Source: Hydractinia symbiolongicarpus
Lineage: Eukaryota > Cnidaria > Hydrozoa > Anthoathecata > Hydractiniidae
Assembly: GCF_029227915.1 (NCBI RefSeq)
Contig: NC_079888.1
Span: 12,509,001-12,573,000 of the forward strand
Reading direction: 5' to 3'
Length of the DNA: 64,000 nucleotides
Below the pieces are notes generated by a model. The model was given only the letters and a program-made list of their open reading frames with translations, was not told the origin of the DNA and made no database searches. Numbering within the stretch: the first letter of the stretch is position 1; each line of letters starts with the position of its first letter. Below are positions 1-11,340 of this stretch, piece by piece. A program made the position numbers and the translations under genes.

Positions 1-301
1 GGTAACTTCAGCAACAACTACTCTCGAGTCTCCAATAGTGCTCCCCCCTCCACATTCTTATTCCACACCCCTACTTTCATATTTGAAGTCTTTGCCACCA
101 GAAAAAATCTCAGTTTTTTGAAAAACGTTTACCTATTATTAATTTCATTAACAAGACACAAGTGCAAGTTTCAGAGCCTAAAAGTTTTAATATTTGTGAC
201 TATATATGCACAAATATATTGTCCAAGATTGCAAAACAACACAAACAAGTTTCCACAAATGTTTTCACTTAAAAGTAATCGTAGCTATCTGGTATCACAT
301 G

Positions 302-942
302 TTAACCCTATTCGCTCTGCCTGTCGGGTTTTTTTAATAACTCCTTTTTGCCCAAACATTTAGGTCCATACCTCTCAGAGCTTTATATATTGGTTATGAC
401 TCGAAACTACCCTTAAAAATCTCAATGAAATTCGTGTAATCAGAAAAATATAATAACTTTTGTTCAGATTATTGTTAGAACTTGAAACTTACAAAACAAT
501 TTCGACAAGGGGAATCGTTCTAAAACTTTTGATTACGTGTTAATCCGACTACCCGATTTTTTCGGATTTTACCTGAAAATCAGGAAAAAACGGATTTTTG
601 GGCAATATTAGGCCTTTATTCATACAAATTAAGTAAAAACCTGAAAATATGTTAAATAATTTTTATTTGGCTGTCAGAAAATTTAAACAGAATGTAAAAC
701 TTCGTTCTAGAACGTAAGTAATTGAATTTTAAACACGTAGTGGTATATTAGACAAATTTCAAGATTTCAATGACGTCACAGTAAAAGTGCTGACATAAAC
801 AAAAATTTATTGCTACTATTTTGTTTCTTTCATGACGTATTATAAGTGTGCCAAGTTTTTGGACAAGCCTGTTAAAACTTAGGGGGGGAGACAATCCCCC
901 CCTGGTCATATGTTTAAAATACCTCAGGCTGAATAGGGCTAA
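302..942. mobile_element. Candidate piggyBac-type MITE
   Basis: The segment opens with TTAA followed by CCCTATTCGCTCTGCC and closes with GGCTGAATAGGG followed by CTAA, so the two ends are imperfect inverted copies starting CCCTATTC. A TTAA target and CCYTA-type ends suit a non-autonomous piggyBac relative. The right-hand site has diverged (CTAA for TTAA) and nothing inside looks coding. It lies in the intron or 3' region of the UTP23 gene. The call rests only on the ends. Confidence 0.4.
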
Positions 943-1093
943 GAACACTGATAGTTCATTACTTTATATTTATTGATAACATATTCTTTGAATTGAGAGT
1001 TATTTTCATTACTTTCATTTTTAATTTCATTTTGACAATTCATACAAAACAACAATGAATGTTCTAACCAATAGGTAAAGAATTTAATAATAC

Positions 1094-4000
1094 CTGGTAT
1101 TTTACGCAACACATTACGCAACTCATTATCTTGACTTGCAACAAACAAATGATGGTTATTATCTTCGCCTAAAAGACAATACTAAATTGTCACCAGAAAA
1201 CAATACAGCTCAAAGCTACATGAAGGAAATGCTTCAGAGAGCATGATGAAGGAAATACCGTTAGGAGAATGATAAGGCAGTACAGATGTCAAAATTTTAA
1301 ATAGAGGAAAGTTGTCAAAAATTGTCACAATTAGTTGTGTCTACATTTAAAAAATCAATCTGGACAACTTCCAATTAATAAATATTTTCTTACAGTAAAT
1401 ACAACTTTAATTAAAACAAATTATATTGTATTTTGAAAGCTAAAAACCCATAATAAGGTAACATCGATCAATATGGAACACGGCAGAGAAACATTCACTT
1501 TTTACTACAGGGTTAATTAGCTTTCTTTCTAGATTTCTTCTGAATCAGATAAAAAGGAAAGTTCTAAATGAAATGAACATTTTGAATTGGAAGGAAATAC
1601 GAAAATAATAATATGAAAACTTGTTTAACTTCTTTGTTATATAAACTTACCTATCATACTTTGAATACACTCTTGTGCTGAAACAGGTTCATTGTGGGTG
1701 CATTTGCGTAACTTAAATTGTTTACACACAAGATGTGCACCATGTAGTTGAGGACCGAGCAGTTTGCCTTCATCTAATATGCATTTCGTTGTAACTTTTA
1801 TTCAATTAAGAGAACATTTTTTACCTAGTAGATTATAGTCTAAATATTTGGAAGAATTGTGATCATGTGAGCAAGGCCACAATCAATAGAATCAACAAGT
1901 GTCCAAAATAGCAAATAATCTGAGGGAAGGAATTGTATGTGGAAGGAAAAATTATAGAATTAAGGTTTGCGAAAAGCAGCTCTAAAATTACTCAAAATGG
2001 GCAAAAAATTGTGAATAAACACACTTTTATTGAAACTTTAGAATTAAATTGAATATTGCAAATGAGCATTCTCAAACACAGAATCTTATACTGAATTTAC
2101 AGGAAATTTGCTAAAGAGTTGAAATTTTAGAAGTAGACTAAAAAGATATCCTTTGTGATGTATGAATGTAGAATGTAAAGGTTTATTTTTCAAATTTTAA
2201 AAAAAGGATTACATTGCAAGCAATCCCTAACAGATTAGCACTGTTATCAGTCTGAGGACTTCTAAATGCCAGTCATCATAAATATTCTCTCTGAGACTTT
2301 TTTAAAGAATTTGTTTTTGCAGCTTAGTCAATTTAACTAGCCATAGGTCAACCTAATCTGCCGCCCAACCTTATTGCAAGAATACTGTACAAGCCCGCTA
2401 TTTGATCAAATTTTATGAGATAATTTGGTTCTCACGTTTAAATTAGGCCAAAAATTAAACAACTTGCTTATGAACCATTAGGGCACTCTCGTCCCAAGGA
2501 CCTCTTTTCTCTTTTTTAAATCGCCAAGTTTTTCTACTTGGCCAGTGACTATAAGTCACAAGCAACACATATCAGTGTCGGGTTTAAAATTCCAGTAGTG
2601 TTAGTAAAAAAAATTAGGTTTGAGCAACTAAGTCTGAAAGAGTAAAAACACCCTTTTTACTTTAAGTGAAGAAAGTTCCGAGGTACAAAAATAAACTTTC
2701 GCGGTCAAGTCTTCTTAGAAATTTTGAGGGAATAAACTATCGCGGATTTGAGAGTTTTATGTATTTTAAATTATTTTTAAGTTTTTATAACAAAAGAGAG
2801 AGAAGATTGTCTTAAATTTGTTTCGCGGGAATCAAATTTCCCATTTGATAAAACTTTCACATGAATAAACTTTCTCGTGTTTTACGGAAGAAACTTTCTC
2901 GAGAATTAAATTGCCGCGATAGTTCTACCCTAAAGTTAATCTGAAACCTGGCCTAAAAAATAAGTTGTTTATTTTTTGCTGTTTTTAATCTAGGACTTTC
3001 GTGGCATTAAATTCTTTTGTTAAAACGTAACGTAGACAAGGAGAAAATAAAAAATGAAATAAAATAAATATTTCATAAAAATAAATAATTTTTAAGCATA
3101 CGTTAAAAATAGAAGTTTTAACAAAATCAGAAACGCATCAAAAAGGAAGCAAAAAAATGTTTATTTAACCACTGGACTAAAGGAAAGCGTAAACAAAACA
3201 AATCTATAAAACAACCTTTTTATGTGTTGTAGTGGGTTGGAATAAGTTGCATAATAAACTTTTTAATAGTTATATATTATTGGTTATGTATCATCATAAT
3301 CATCATCATTCTCAGCTTAACGTCCGTTATGTTAATGGATATTATAATGGATATATACTAAAAAGGTTAAAAAATACATACATAAAATATCCATATATCA
3401 GCTTTACTCTTCAGTATCCTCGATGTCACTGCCATTGGAGTGCTTTGATATGGCTGAAGCGATTTTTGTTTTGCTAACTGTAAAGTCAAAGTGCTCCATC
3501 GATAAAAATTCATTTCCAATTGGTCTTTAGGCACGTTTGGAAACAGCTTGTTTACCAGTTGGGGGAAAACTGTTACAACAGTTTGTTTGCTTTCTGATTC
3601 CATAAGTGTTCAACTGTAAACGTATCTGTGCATCTTGTGACCTTCATTTTCCACCCGCAAGAAAAGCATTTTACTAACGACTCTCCTGGAAACGGAGTTA
3701 CTTTTTTTAAACATGAATTGTTTACGCAAGATTTATAGCCATCTTCTTTAAGTGATAGTATTTCCAGGCAACAGATTTTTGAAGGCATCAGGTCTTTTAT
3801 TATTGGTATTTTTGCCCAGTCCACTTCAATGATCTCATCAGTTTCTTTTATTTCTGTCGAAGTTGTGGTGGAGAGTTTCATCCCATATTTGCTCTGTAGG
3901 ACTAAATCTGACACGGACAAGGAGACATCTTGTTCTACAATATCAATTAGCGGTGACCAAACAGTAATTGCAATATGCGAAGATTCATCTGCCATGATAC

Positions 4001-7000
4001 CGTCTCGAACAAACTTTTTTGTTTTTCCTTGTCCAACAAGGACCACACGTTCTTCTTGAATCCACTTAATTTTTCCTTGTAAGGTAAAGGTGCCACTTAT
4101 GCCATGTTCTAAAACATGTTTTATTGTCAAGTCACTTAAATCTAGGTACTGGAATGTGACATCCTTGTTTTCCTCAACCTGTCCACCGGTGTTGCTATTA
4201 AAAAAGAACATGTTACTTTTAGTTGGTGACAACCCAATTAATCTAACGGGTTCTTTGCTTTCTTCTTTTTCGGTAAACAGATTTCTCTTCATACTGCTAG
4301 TGGACATCACTCGTATCTTCTTAGATTCTGAAGGACTTGTTTTGACGTACACATCGAAATATGGATTCGCTTTTGCAGATATCTTTGTTGGAGATACAAA
4401 TGTCACACAACCACTAACACCTACGGTTAAAAAGATGGAAATAACAAATACACATACCTTTTTACTACTTATAGATAAAATTAAATCACATTTGATGAGT
4501 TTTGCTATCAGAACGTATATACAACACAATTCTGATAAGAAATCAACTTACTTCCACTATTTTGTTTAGTACTTTCACCAGACATAATTTTCTAAAAGCA
4601 ATAATAAGACAAGAAATATTACAATTCGCAAACAATAACCAAAATGTAATAATTTCACAAAACAGTTATCTATTGTAAATTTTTATTTAACTGATGTAGT
4701 CGGTTTTCTTCAATGCAACGGTATTTATATTGGTAGAATTTTTAACAGCCAAAAGCCTGTCATAAGATATAGGCTCTATTAAAAGATCGGACAGGCGTTT
4801 CACTCTCGACAGTGCTACATAAGCTAAACCAGCCACTTTTTCAGTGGTACCTAAATCAATTATCGCTTTAGGCAGCGTTAAGCCTTGAGATTTATGTATT
4901 GTAATAGCTGAACTAAGTTTTAAAGGTAGTTGCTGTCTTGTTGCTATGTGTTGGAGTTGACTATCACTGGTGCTATTGGAACAATACCTGGCATATTATT
5001 AAGTGATGGTCCGTTATGAGAATCAAATTTAACAAAAACAGCAATTGGTAAGGCTGGAGGTTGATGACCATCTTTGTATATTATATTTACTCTCTTTCCA
5101 GTTGCTCCATTGCACAGACCCATTTCCGTCCACAGATTTCTTGTTAGCATAACAGAACAGTCAATAGCTAAATGTAGCAGCAATTCCAAGCCTCCAAAAT
5201 CATCTGCAGGTAACTTTGAAGCTTTTGGGGGGTTATTAAGAGCTTTAATAACATAGATTGGTACATCTAACTTTCTCAGCTTTTGGAAATTCCACTCCGC
5301 TACTTTTTCATTAGAATAAGCAAGTCTGGTAGTAAAGCAATCCACATATTCTTGTGGATATAAACTAACAACACGAGTGCATAATAATTCCCAATCTTCA
5401 ATCGTACTGTAACCATCACGTAATCGCATGAGAAGGTTTCGGAACTGATGTTCACCATTGCTGTTTACTCTTTCATTGACAGTAAGCTTCACAAAAGTTT
5501 CAAATTTGCTGTATGCACAATAGCCCATCAATGTTGTTGATTCTTCTGGGAGAGAATGGTAAAGGGGTTTATCTGAAACAGGTGGCGATTGGGCTATATC
5601 TCCTACCAAAATTACTGAGTAACCATCAAATGTAGTGTCTAAAATTCCACTTGCCTGACGTAAACGTCAATCTATTCAACCTAACATTTTTAAACCTATA
5701 ACTGAGAATTCATCAACAATTAAGTACTTTAAGTTTTGCAATCTTTCTTGCAATTTTTTTCTCATTATCCAACCAAAACGGTGAACTATTTATTTCAGAA
5801 CTTGTAAAATGCGATTCTATTTCATTAAGGCCGTCAAGATTTACAGTTGCAGCATGTGTCGCATCCATACCAGTCAGACGTGCCATATACATCCACTGTT
5901 CACAGTGTTCTTCACAATTTTCATCATTTACATGTTCTGCATAATCAGTCTGATCAAGATTAAAGTAAATTTGAGCGTTCTGCAAATTCCAGTGCCAATT
6001 TAGTATGACAGTTTTACCAATATCACTTTCTAAAAACTGTTGCCATTTAGAAACATAAGTTGCAGGTGAATCTTTCTCATGCACCCACGCATTTGATGGC
6101 ACATTGCTCCAAGTTCTGTATTAAGTAACTGAAATTTGCAGTACTTGTCATAATTTACTCCTTGAGGATTGGGACTATAATTAGGAATTGTTCTAACAAT
6201 GACAGGTTCTTTACGTAGTTGTAGTTTGTCTTTTTTTACATCATATTTTGAAAAAAAGTCTATCAAATTGAGTTGTTGGACAGCAGTTGAGTAAGACCCA
6301 CGATCTCCATAAACTTCTAGACAGGATTTCTCAGTTATTATCTCATCATTTGTTATTGAGCATTTTCTACTGTTTTCCAAAGAGATGGTAATTACATTGA
6401 AGCTGCTGCGATAGAGTTTTAGAGATAATATTTGGTGCATAACCTCTTGTATGCCCATGTCCCTTTCACCAACACATTTCATCATTAATTTTCTGATTAC
6501 AGATCTGGATGATGAGATTTTAGATAGATTATTTACGACATTGACAAAAGCATCTCTAGCTACACTTGACATCTTTTCAATTTTTGATGCATACTTTGCT
6601 AAATATTCAATGCAAGCACGATGGTCAATTATCAACTGGATATCGCAATTAGCTCATCCATCCTTGTAACTGAATTTGTTGATGACGATTGACACGTGAA
6701 TCATTTCACTTTCCCACAATTTCAGACCTGACTTCTTTTCCCATCTTTCGTGTTATCTCATTAAATTTAATATAGGTTTCTTCATTCAACTCCAAAGGAT
6801 AACCAAATTTACATTTCTGTTCCCATCATTATCTACTCTCAAACAGTATCCTGGATTACACTTGGTATGTTTTTGAACTGAATTAACTAAGTCTATATAA
6901 TCTAAATCTATATCATTCTGCAATGCAAATGTAAACGACTTTCTACATGGGTGTAGATCAGGTTTTTCTCATTGTGTGCCATATTCAGGGGTAGGGCCTT

Positions 7001-9536
7001 CGTCATAACTACACTGAAGTTTGTCACTCTGGCCAGCCACTACAACATCTTCAACAACGATGTAATCATTTTGAGGAAGGCATTCTATTCTTTCAAAATG
7101 TATTTCAATATCTTCATAAAATGGGTTATTTTGTTTTAGCCACACTAAAGCACGCAAATCTTTTTCTCTTCTTACCTTAAAATTACAATTTTTTTCATTT
7201 TTGCCTTTAAATGTAAATTATAGAATTGGCAAGTCCTTAGAACTACGTGGAAGAATATTTGCAATTTTTTGAACATTATGAGGTAAAGTCACAACATGGT
7301 CTTTATAACTTGTAGTTCCAAATCTAGGCTTCAGATAAACCTGCATTACAGGGAATGCACGCGAGATAATCATTTCCTCAACTTGTGTCAAATCTTGCAA
7401 TTCAACTGGCTCTGAAGCAGGTATCATTTTATTTTCAGAACTAAATCTTTTAGGGATGCCCTTATCTCTTTTACAATGACCACAAACAAACAAATTGATC
7501 TGTTTTTAGTGGTATTTTGATCGGCCAAGCTTCAAAACAAATACTGCATTGATTTCTCAAATTTCTCTATTTCACCAAGAGCTTTTTCCTCTTAATGTAA
7601 TAGAAATGGAAAACCGTTTAATTTCTTTTTCGATTTAAATGATTTTTTTTACGTTTTACAATAGGCTGATTTTTCTAACTTTCTGTAATATTTTTATTTC
7701 CAACAATGCAAAAAGAAGTATTTTTCAAATTGTTTTGTTTACCTATTTCTCTGACTTCCTTTCTAAAACAATTTTTATTAAGAATTTTTATGTCTTTCTT
7801 TTTAAAGTTATACTGAGAGGTAGAATTTAACGACAGTTTATCATTTTTTAAATTTAAAAAATGTGTTCCAAACCCTAACTTTTTTAGTGTCTTTTTCATT
7901 ATCACTGCAAGATCTTTTTTTTGAATAAATTTATTATCTTGAAACACCTGAAAATCTGTAAAAATATCAAAGTTTTGACTCTGATGATTCAAGGCATTTT
8001 CTTGGTGCATGTGTTTAACATATATTCCAAAAAACCCACCACTGAAGTTACTTGAATACAAACTATCTAACGAGTTAAATAAATTACAGCTACTATCATG
8101 CAAATCATCTATCGGTATCCAGTTTTCATTACTGTTTATTGCACAGGTAAAATGACTACCTAAATGTCTAACTATTCATTTTAACCTGAATTGCTACTCT
8201 AACACAATTTCTGGAGGAAACTGAGAAACACTCATCATAGACTCACTGATGTGCTTGACTGATGCTGTGACTGAAAGTGTAATATTACAATTTTCACACT
8301 GTGCATTAGAAATAGAGTTACTCTGTGCTAGATACAAAGGACATTGCTCTTGCAGCAAATTGGAAGATAATATACCATCTAAACTTACATAATTTTTTAA
8401 AACTTCATTTGAGACTTGAAAATTATTGTTACATGTGCTACATGACACACTGAAAAAATAGTTTGAAAAAATCTTATTTCTTTCACTAACTGACATATCA
8501 CAAAATACAGTACTCTAAAAAATTTCAGAAAACTGTGCATTGCAATTCATTGGAACAAAAGAAGGACATTTTAATCTTAAATACTGCCAAAAAACCTCTC
8601 TTAAAGAGCATAGAACTGAGGCCTTCGAGTTCTTATTTTGATGATCCTCAAATTGCCTAGTGACGTATTGTAATGATCCTATACAATAGCTCGTAAAATT
8701 ATTTCCTACAAACAGATTCGAAACACAATGTATCCAAGTTTCAAGAAAACAATCTACAGCACATGAAAATTTTCCAGCTGTATGGCGACAAGAGTTTAAA
8801 AAATGTAACTTATTAATCAACCTTCTATAATCTGGTTCTCCACAACGGAATTGTCTTTTTACTCCACAATGGAACTGCCTTTGCTAACGTTTCAAACAAC
8901 TTAGAAATTAAATGAAAATATGAGGTCACCATATAAACGGACTTCTTTTCCTCTTACAAACCACGCAGCTGATTATTCTCACCACGCTGCCCAACACAAG
9001 GAGAGTAAGTATGCTACGAAGTAGCTAAATTAATCAATCAGACTTAGGACAATGACAAGAAAGTAATTATTTATTAATAGAATATACACTTTTTGATATT
9101 TACTTGCTTCTTAATGAAATTTTTACGTAACGTTTCATCATCAAATTCTACGTCTGATCTGATTATTTTATCTTTTCATACAGGATAATGCTGGTTGTAG
9201 CAACATAAAGTGTCACTTTTAATAACTGCTAATCTGTTAGGGATTGCTTGCAATGTATCCTTTTTTTAAATTTTAAAAAATTAAATTTTTCCCGAAAGCT
9301 ATTATAAAAAATGGTGGAGGGACTTTATCTTTTAGGTGGGGTTATAATATTACACCTGGAAGTGATTTGTTATAAGGTGGGACTTCTAACCCCTCTGCAC
9401 AATATGATAAATAAATGAAAGGTAAGAAGTTGAAAAATCAAAAAAAAAAAAAAGTTGAAAAGATACATAGTTGAGATTCTCCTTCGATGTATTTTGGTAT
9501 TTGTTCCTTTATGTTGATTTTGTACATCAGTGCAAA
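1094..9536 (-). CDS. UTP23: UTP23, rRNA-processing PIN-domain protein (three internal exons)
   Basis: Minus-strand exons at 9467-9536, 1651-1794 and 1094-1168. Each has AG before and GT after, and the reading phases join. The protein matches UTP23, an SSU-processome factor acting in early 18S rRNA maturation in the nucleolus. The first exon reads FALMYKINIKEQIPKYIEGE, the second carries LLGPQLHGAHLVCKQF and KCTHN with the spaced Cys/Cys/Cys-His/Cys set of the UTP23 zinc site, and the third reads NHHLFVASQDNELRNVL, the conserved strand of the degenerate PIN fold. The exon with the start codon (usually ending DGTFCQ) was not found to the right, and the C-terminal exons lie left of the window. 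The 7.7-kb intron between 9467 and 1794 contains the Helitron-like gene set. Identity is from family memory; frame and splice phase are seen directly. Confidence 0.87.
2192..2240 (+). repeat. Left arm of a 49-bp inverted repeat
   Basis: The arm runs from an AAATTTTAAAAAAAGG stretch to CCTAACAGATTAGCA. The reverse complement recurs at 9228-9276 with one 1-base indel and a few mismatches. Both arms lie inside the same UTP23 intron and enclose all of the Helitron-like coding sequence. Confidence 0.8.
2241..3289. other. Non-coding stretch with GCGAAA-type repeat
   Basis: No open frame here looks like a protein. Between about 2680 and 2930 short motifs such as AAACTTTCGCGG, TTCGCGGGAA and its near reverse complements recur in both orientations. 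Similar motif clusters occur at 27290-27420, 34590-34690, 37140-37220 and 43380-43500, suggesting one dispersed foldback repeat family. A small hairpin CCAAGT/ACTTGG lies near 2523-2540. Confidence 0.4.
3290..3328 (-). repeat. 3' tail remnant of the RTE-type LINE
   Basis: On the minus strand this reads AACGGACGTTAAGCTGAG followed by a GATGATGAT-type tail. That matches the extreme 3' end and trinucleotide tail of the LINE copies ending near 13020, 20666 and 22630. Only about 20 bp of the element plus the tail survive, an extreme 5' truncation. Confidence 0.65.
3367..4585 (-). CDS. RPA-like single-stranded DNA-binding protein of the Helitron-like element
   Basis: A two-exon gene: exon 1 is 4552-4585 (ATG at 4583-4585, starting MSGESTKQNSGS), a GTAAG donor and an AG acceptor flank a 131-bp intron, and exon 2 starts at 4420 in phase, continuing VSGCVTFVSPTKISAK. 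Domains in order: an OB-fold-like region (TLQGKIKWIQEERVVLVGQG to SDLVLQSKYG), then a zinc-ribbon OB-fold with Cys pairs (KSCVNNSC and KCFSCGW) like the C-terminal DNA-binding domain of RPA1. Animal Helitrons and Helentrons often carry an RPA-like gene, presumed to bind the single strand made during rolling-circle transposition. The gene lies directly downstream of the helicase on the same strand. A 1-base shift near 3600 separates the last 60-80 residues (QTVVTVFPQLVNKLF onward), so this copy is probably defective. Confidence 0.65.
4687..5720 (-). pseudogene. PIF1-type helicase, C-terminal part
   Basis: Motif II is visible near 5690-5715 as VDEFSVIGLKMLG in one frame, motif III as GDIAQSPPVSDKPLY at about 5560-5605, and motifs V/VI as ITIHKSQGLTLPKAI and AGLAYVALSRVKRLSDL between 4800 and 4920. 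The stop is at 4687-4689 after a DYIS end. This matches the SF1B helicase that unwinds DNA in Helitron transposition. The stretch that should hold Walker A (GTAGTGKS-type) is absent: the frame goes from a Rep-linker segment ending about 5760 straight to motif II. Frameshifts near 5720, 5640 and 4945 break the frame. Confidence 0.8.
6030..7493 (-). pseudogene. Helitron N-terminal domain and Rep remnant
   Basis: The segment 7493-7218 reads CGHCKRDKGIPKRFSSENKM and EEMIISRAFPVMQVY, the DUF6570-type Helitron N-terminal module. The segment 7157-6969 reads RALVWLKQNNPFYEDIEI and the following stretch, broken by stops, carries CNPGYCLR. At 6690-6590 comes RHQQIQLQGW, a 1-base shift, then ACIEYLAKYASK, which carries the paired tyrosines (Y-x3-Y) of a Helitron Rep. 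After it, KCVGERDMGIQEVMHQILSL and YSPNPQGVNYDKYCKF are typical linker motifs. The HUH (His-hydrophobic-His) core that normally lies before the tyrosines is not present, so this is an internal deletion as well as a frameshifted copy. Confidence 0.75.
7675..8820 (-). pseudogene. USP-like cysteine peptidase of the Helitron-like element
   Basis: Three consecutive minus-strand segments (8820-8515, 8496-8194, 8103-7675), separated by stops or frameshifts, form one protein. A Cys box (AGKFSCAVDCFLETW) sits near its start. In the middle are two Cys pairs (SCSTCNNNF and CENCN) like the zinc fingers of ubiquitin-specific proteases. A His box with following Asp pair (HFTCAI, then WIPIDDL) and an FGIYV strand follow near 8160-8010. 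Some animal Helitrons carry a cysteine peptidase of OTU or USP type upstream of Rep; its role in transposition is unknown. I infer the USP assignment from box order and fingers only. It continues toward the Helitron N domain with no recognised motif. Confidence 0.55.
8839..8886. repeat. Two tandem 24-bp units
   Basis: CTCCACAACGGAATTG and CTCCACAATGGAACTG begin two adjacent 24-bp units just upstream of the peptidase start. The repeat is short and may be chance duplication or part of the element's 5' region. Confidence 0.5.
9228..9276 (-). repeat. Right arm of the 49-bp inverted repeat
   Basis: This is the reverse complement of 2192-2240 with a 1-base indel. It lies 190 bp from the UTP23 exon at 9467-9536, close to the right end of the host intron. 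Confidence 0.8.
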
Positions 9537-11024
9537 CTGACAAAAAGTAAGATCAACTAAAAAGAGCAAAGCAAAATATACTCCTGATAAATCAGCATTA
9601 AATTTAAAAAAACATAATTACAACACAAAACATATGCAGATTATTTTCAAGATATACATGCAGTAGTGAGCTCATGTGCACACACATGTACACCTTTGTT
9701 TAGGCTTGCAATTTCTTGCATCTGCAAATTAGTGATTGTTGTGAATGCCTTATTATAAGCTAACTTGTTAGGGAAACAATTTAAAACGACTGTTTTGACC
9801 TTAATTCGCAATAAGTCCTATGAATGAGGAAAGAGTGAAAGTATTCACACAAGCTAAAATGCACTCAATTTGCACAGATACATCTTGCTGGAAAAGCACC
9901 TTTCCTACAGTTAATGGGGGTAAAAGACAGCTAGTTACAACATTAAATTTTTTATTAATTGTGATAGCACGCTCTAACTTTTGGGAACTTGAAGTGCATC
10001 ATTTATTATGCACGATGTATTTTTCTAATGATAGGCTTATGCTACTGAGTGAGACAAATAGGTCACGACAGCTACTTATCTTTTTTTAACAAAAGGGTTG
10101 CATTTTATAAAATAAATCTTGATAGTTGTTGCCGAATATGCCTATATGCCCCTAAATTTCACACTTTTCCGTTTTTCATGCAATTCTGGCAACGCTAAAT
10201 GATTTGGTATTCTTTTTCAACCTCAAAGTTTTTTTTCTTATAAGAATATACAAGTTCAAGGCAGTGTTTTGTAGATGATTACGAACAAGGAATTATAATA
10301 TGTGCCAATAAACGTGAAAGCTAAATACGCTTATAATGCTAGCAATAACAAATGGTCTACAGTACAATACAAATTTTACTCATACTTAGAATTTGATATG
10401 GTTCATGGAATCCAAATGTAGTTTTGTAAAAAGCAACAAGTTTCTTGCAATGCTTCAGTCTTTTTACACGCATTTTGTTTAACTTCTAAACAAAACATAC
10501 TTAAAGCAAGCATATGAATTTACTTAGTCTGGACAATTTAAATGACAGCCAAAGCATCCATTACTAAAAAGAAGCCAGGGAACTTTAAACACAACCTTTA
10601 TATAGATGCATCAACAAATATATTATATTGAAGAAAATTTTAACATGTGCAGGACCTTCCTGTTTAGCAGTTTTTTACTACATTAGGAACAACTCCAAAC
10701 AAATGGCAGTTATAAAAATAATATATAATGCCACTTTCTGAGCGAAACAATCACCTTTTCCTTGATTTTTTCACTTTAGGTCTCATGTAAATGGAGCTAA
10801 ACACAGTTTAGCTCATGTTAATTGCAGTTCTCAATACTTGATAGTTGCTATGCAGATGCATCATTAAGGGTACACAAGGTTGTCTTGCTCACCCAAGGCA
10901 TTGTCTCAATTAACCAAATCAAAGCTATGTGTCATAACTTGAAGCAACTTTCTTGTTGTTGATACTTTAGAGTAGGGGACTAAAGGTTTGGGTATAGTCT
11001 GTCCATATTAGGAGGTTCTAAGTT

Positions 11025-11080
11025 AGCCAATCAACAATCCAGGGGCCCTATAAATAGGAGGGAGTTACTCTGATTCAACT
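11025..11080 (+). promoter_or_regulatory. CCAAT plus TATA promoter-like sequence
   Basis: A CCAAT motif (AGCCAATCAACA, near 11028) is followed about 20 bp later by a strong TATA box (CCTATAAATAGGAGG, near 11049). A short frame of 24 codons starts at about 11207, and no larger gene follows. It could be the promoter of a host non-coding transcript or an LTR or other retroelement promoter. Confidence 0.3.
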
Positions 11081-11340
11081 TCTCACCAGTAGTAGCAATA
11101 ACTTGCTAAACTGAAATAATGTTAAGCTAGCTCCACGTTTTCAAGAAGCATCTATCACTGCAACCTACTAATATCATCAGCTCCATCTTTTGGCTTCAAT
11201 TACCACAATGGCAGCGCATCCAATGACTCTAGCAAATTTTGGATCATGTACCTCTGGTATCAGGAGAAACCTTCGGATATTTCTTCAGGACAGATATTGC
11301 ATGTAGCCAGGTCGGTTGTTTCATTTTATATATTATATAA

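Larger units (their letters stand above)
3330..8950 (-). mobile_element. Helitron-like (Helentron-type) element, internally deleted
   Basis: Read on the minus strand, the order is a USP-like cysteine peptidase (8820-7675), the Helitron N-terminal domain (7493-6960), the Rep C-terminal part (6660-6030), a PIF1-type helicase (5710-4687) and an RPA-like protein (4585-3367). This combination is known from animal Helitron2/Helentron elements. Many frameshifts and stops are present, the HUH core of Rep and the Walker A part of the helicase are missing, so it cannot move by itself. I could not fix the classic TC and CTRR ends. The limits given are coding limits; the inverted repeat at 2192-2240 and 9228-9276 may mark the true ends of the insertion. 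Confidence 0.75.

Noticed and set aside
3829-4569. Plus-strand frames opposite the RPA-like gene
   Set aside because: Antisense shadows; the minus strand has the OB-fold and zinc-ribbon motifs and a valid intron.
9820-10089. 89-codon plus-strand frame
   Set aside because: No recognisable motif, AT-rich surroundings, no splice or promoter support; likely chance.
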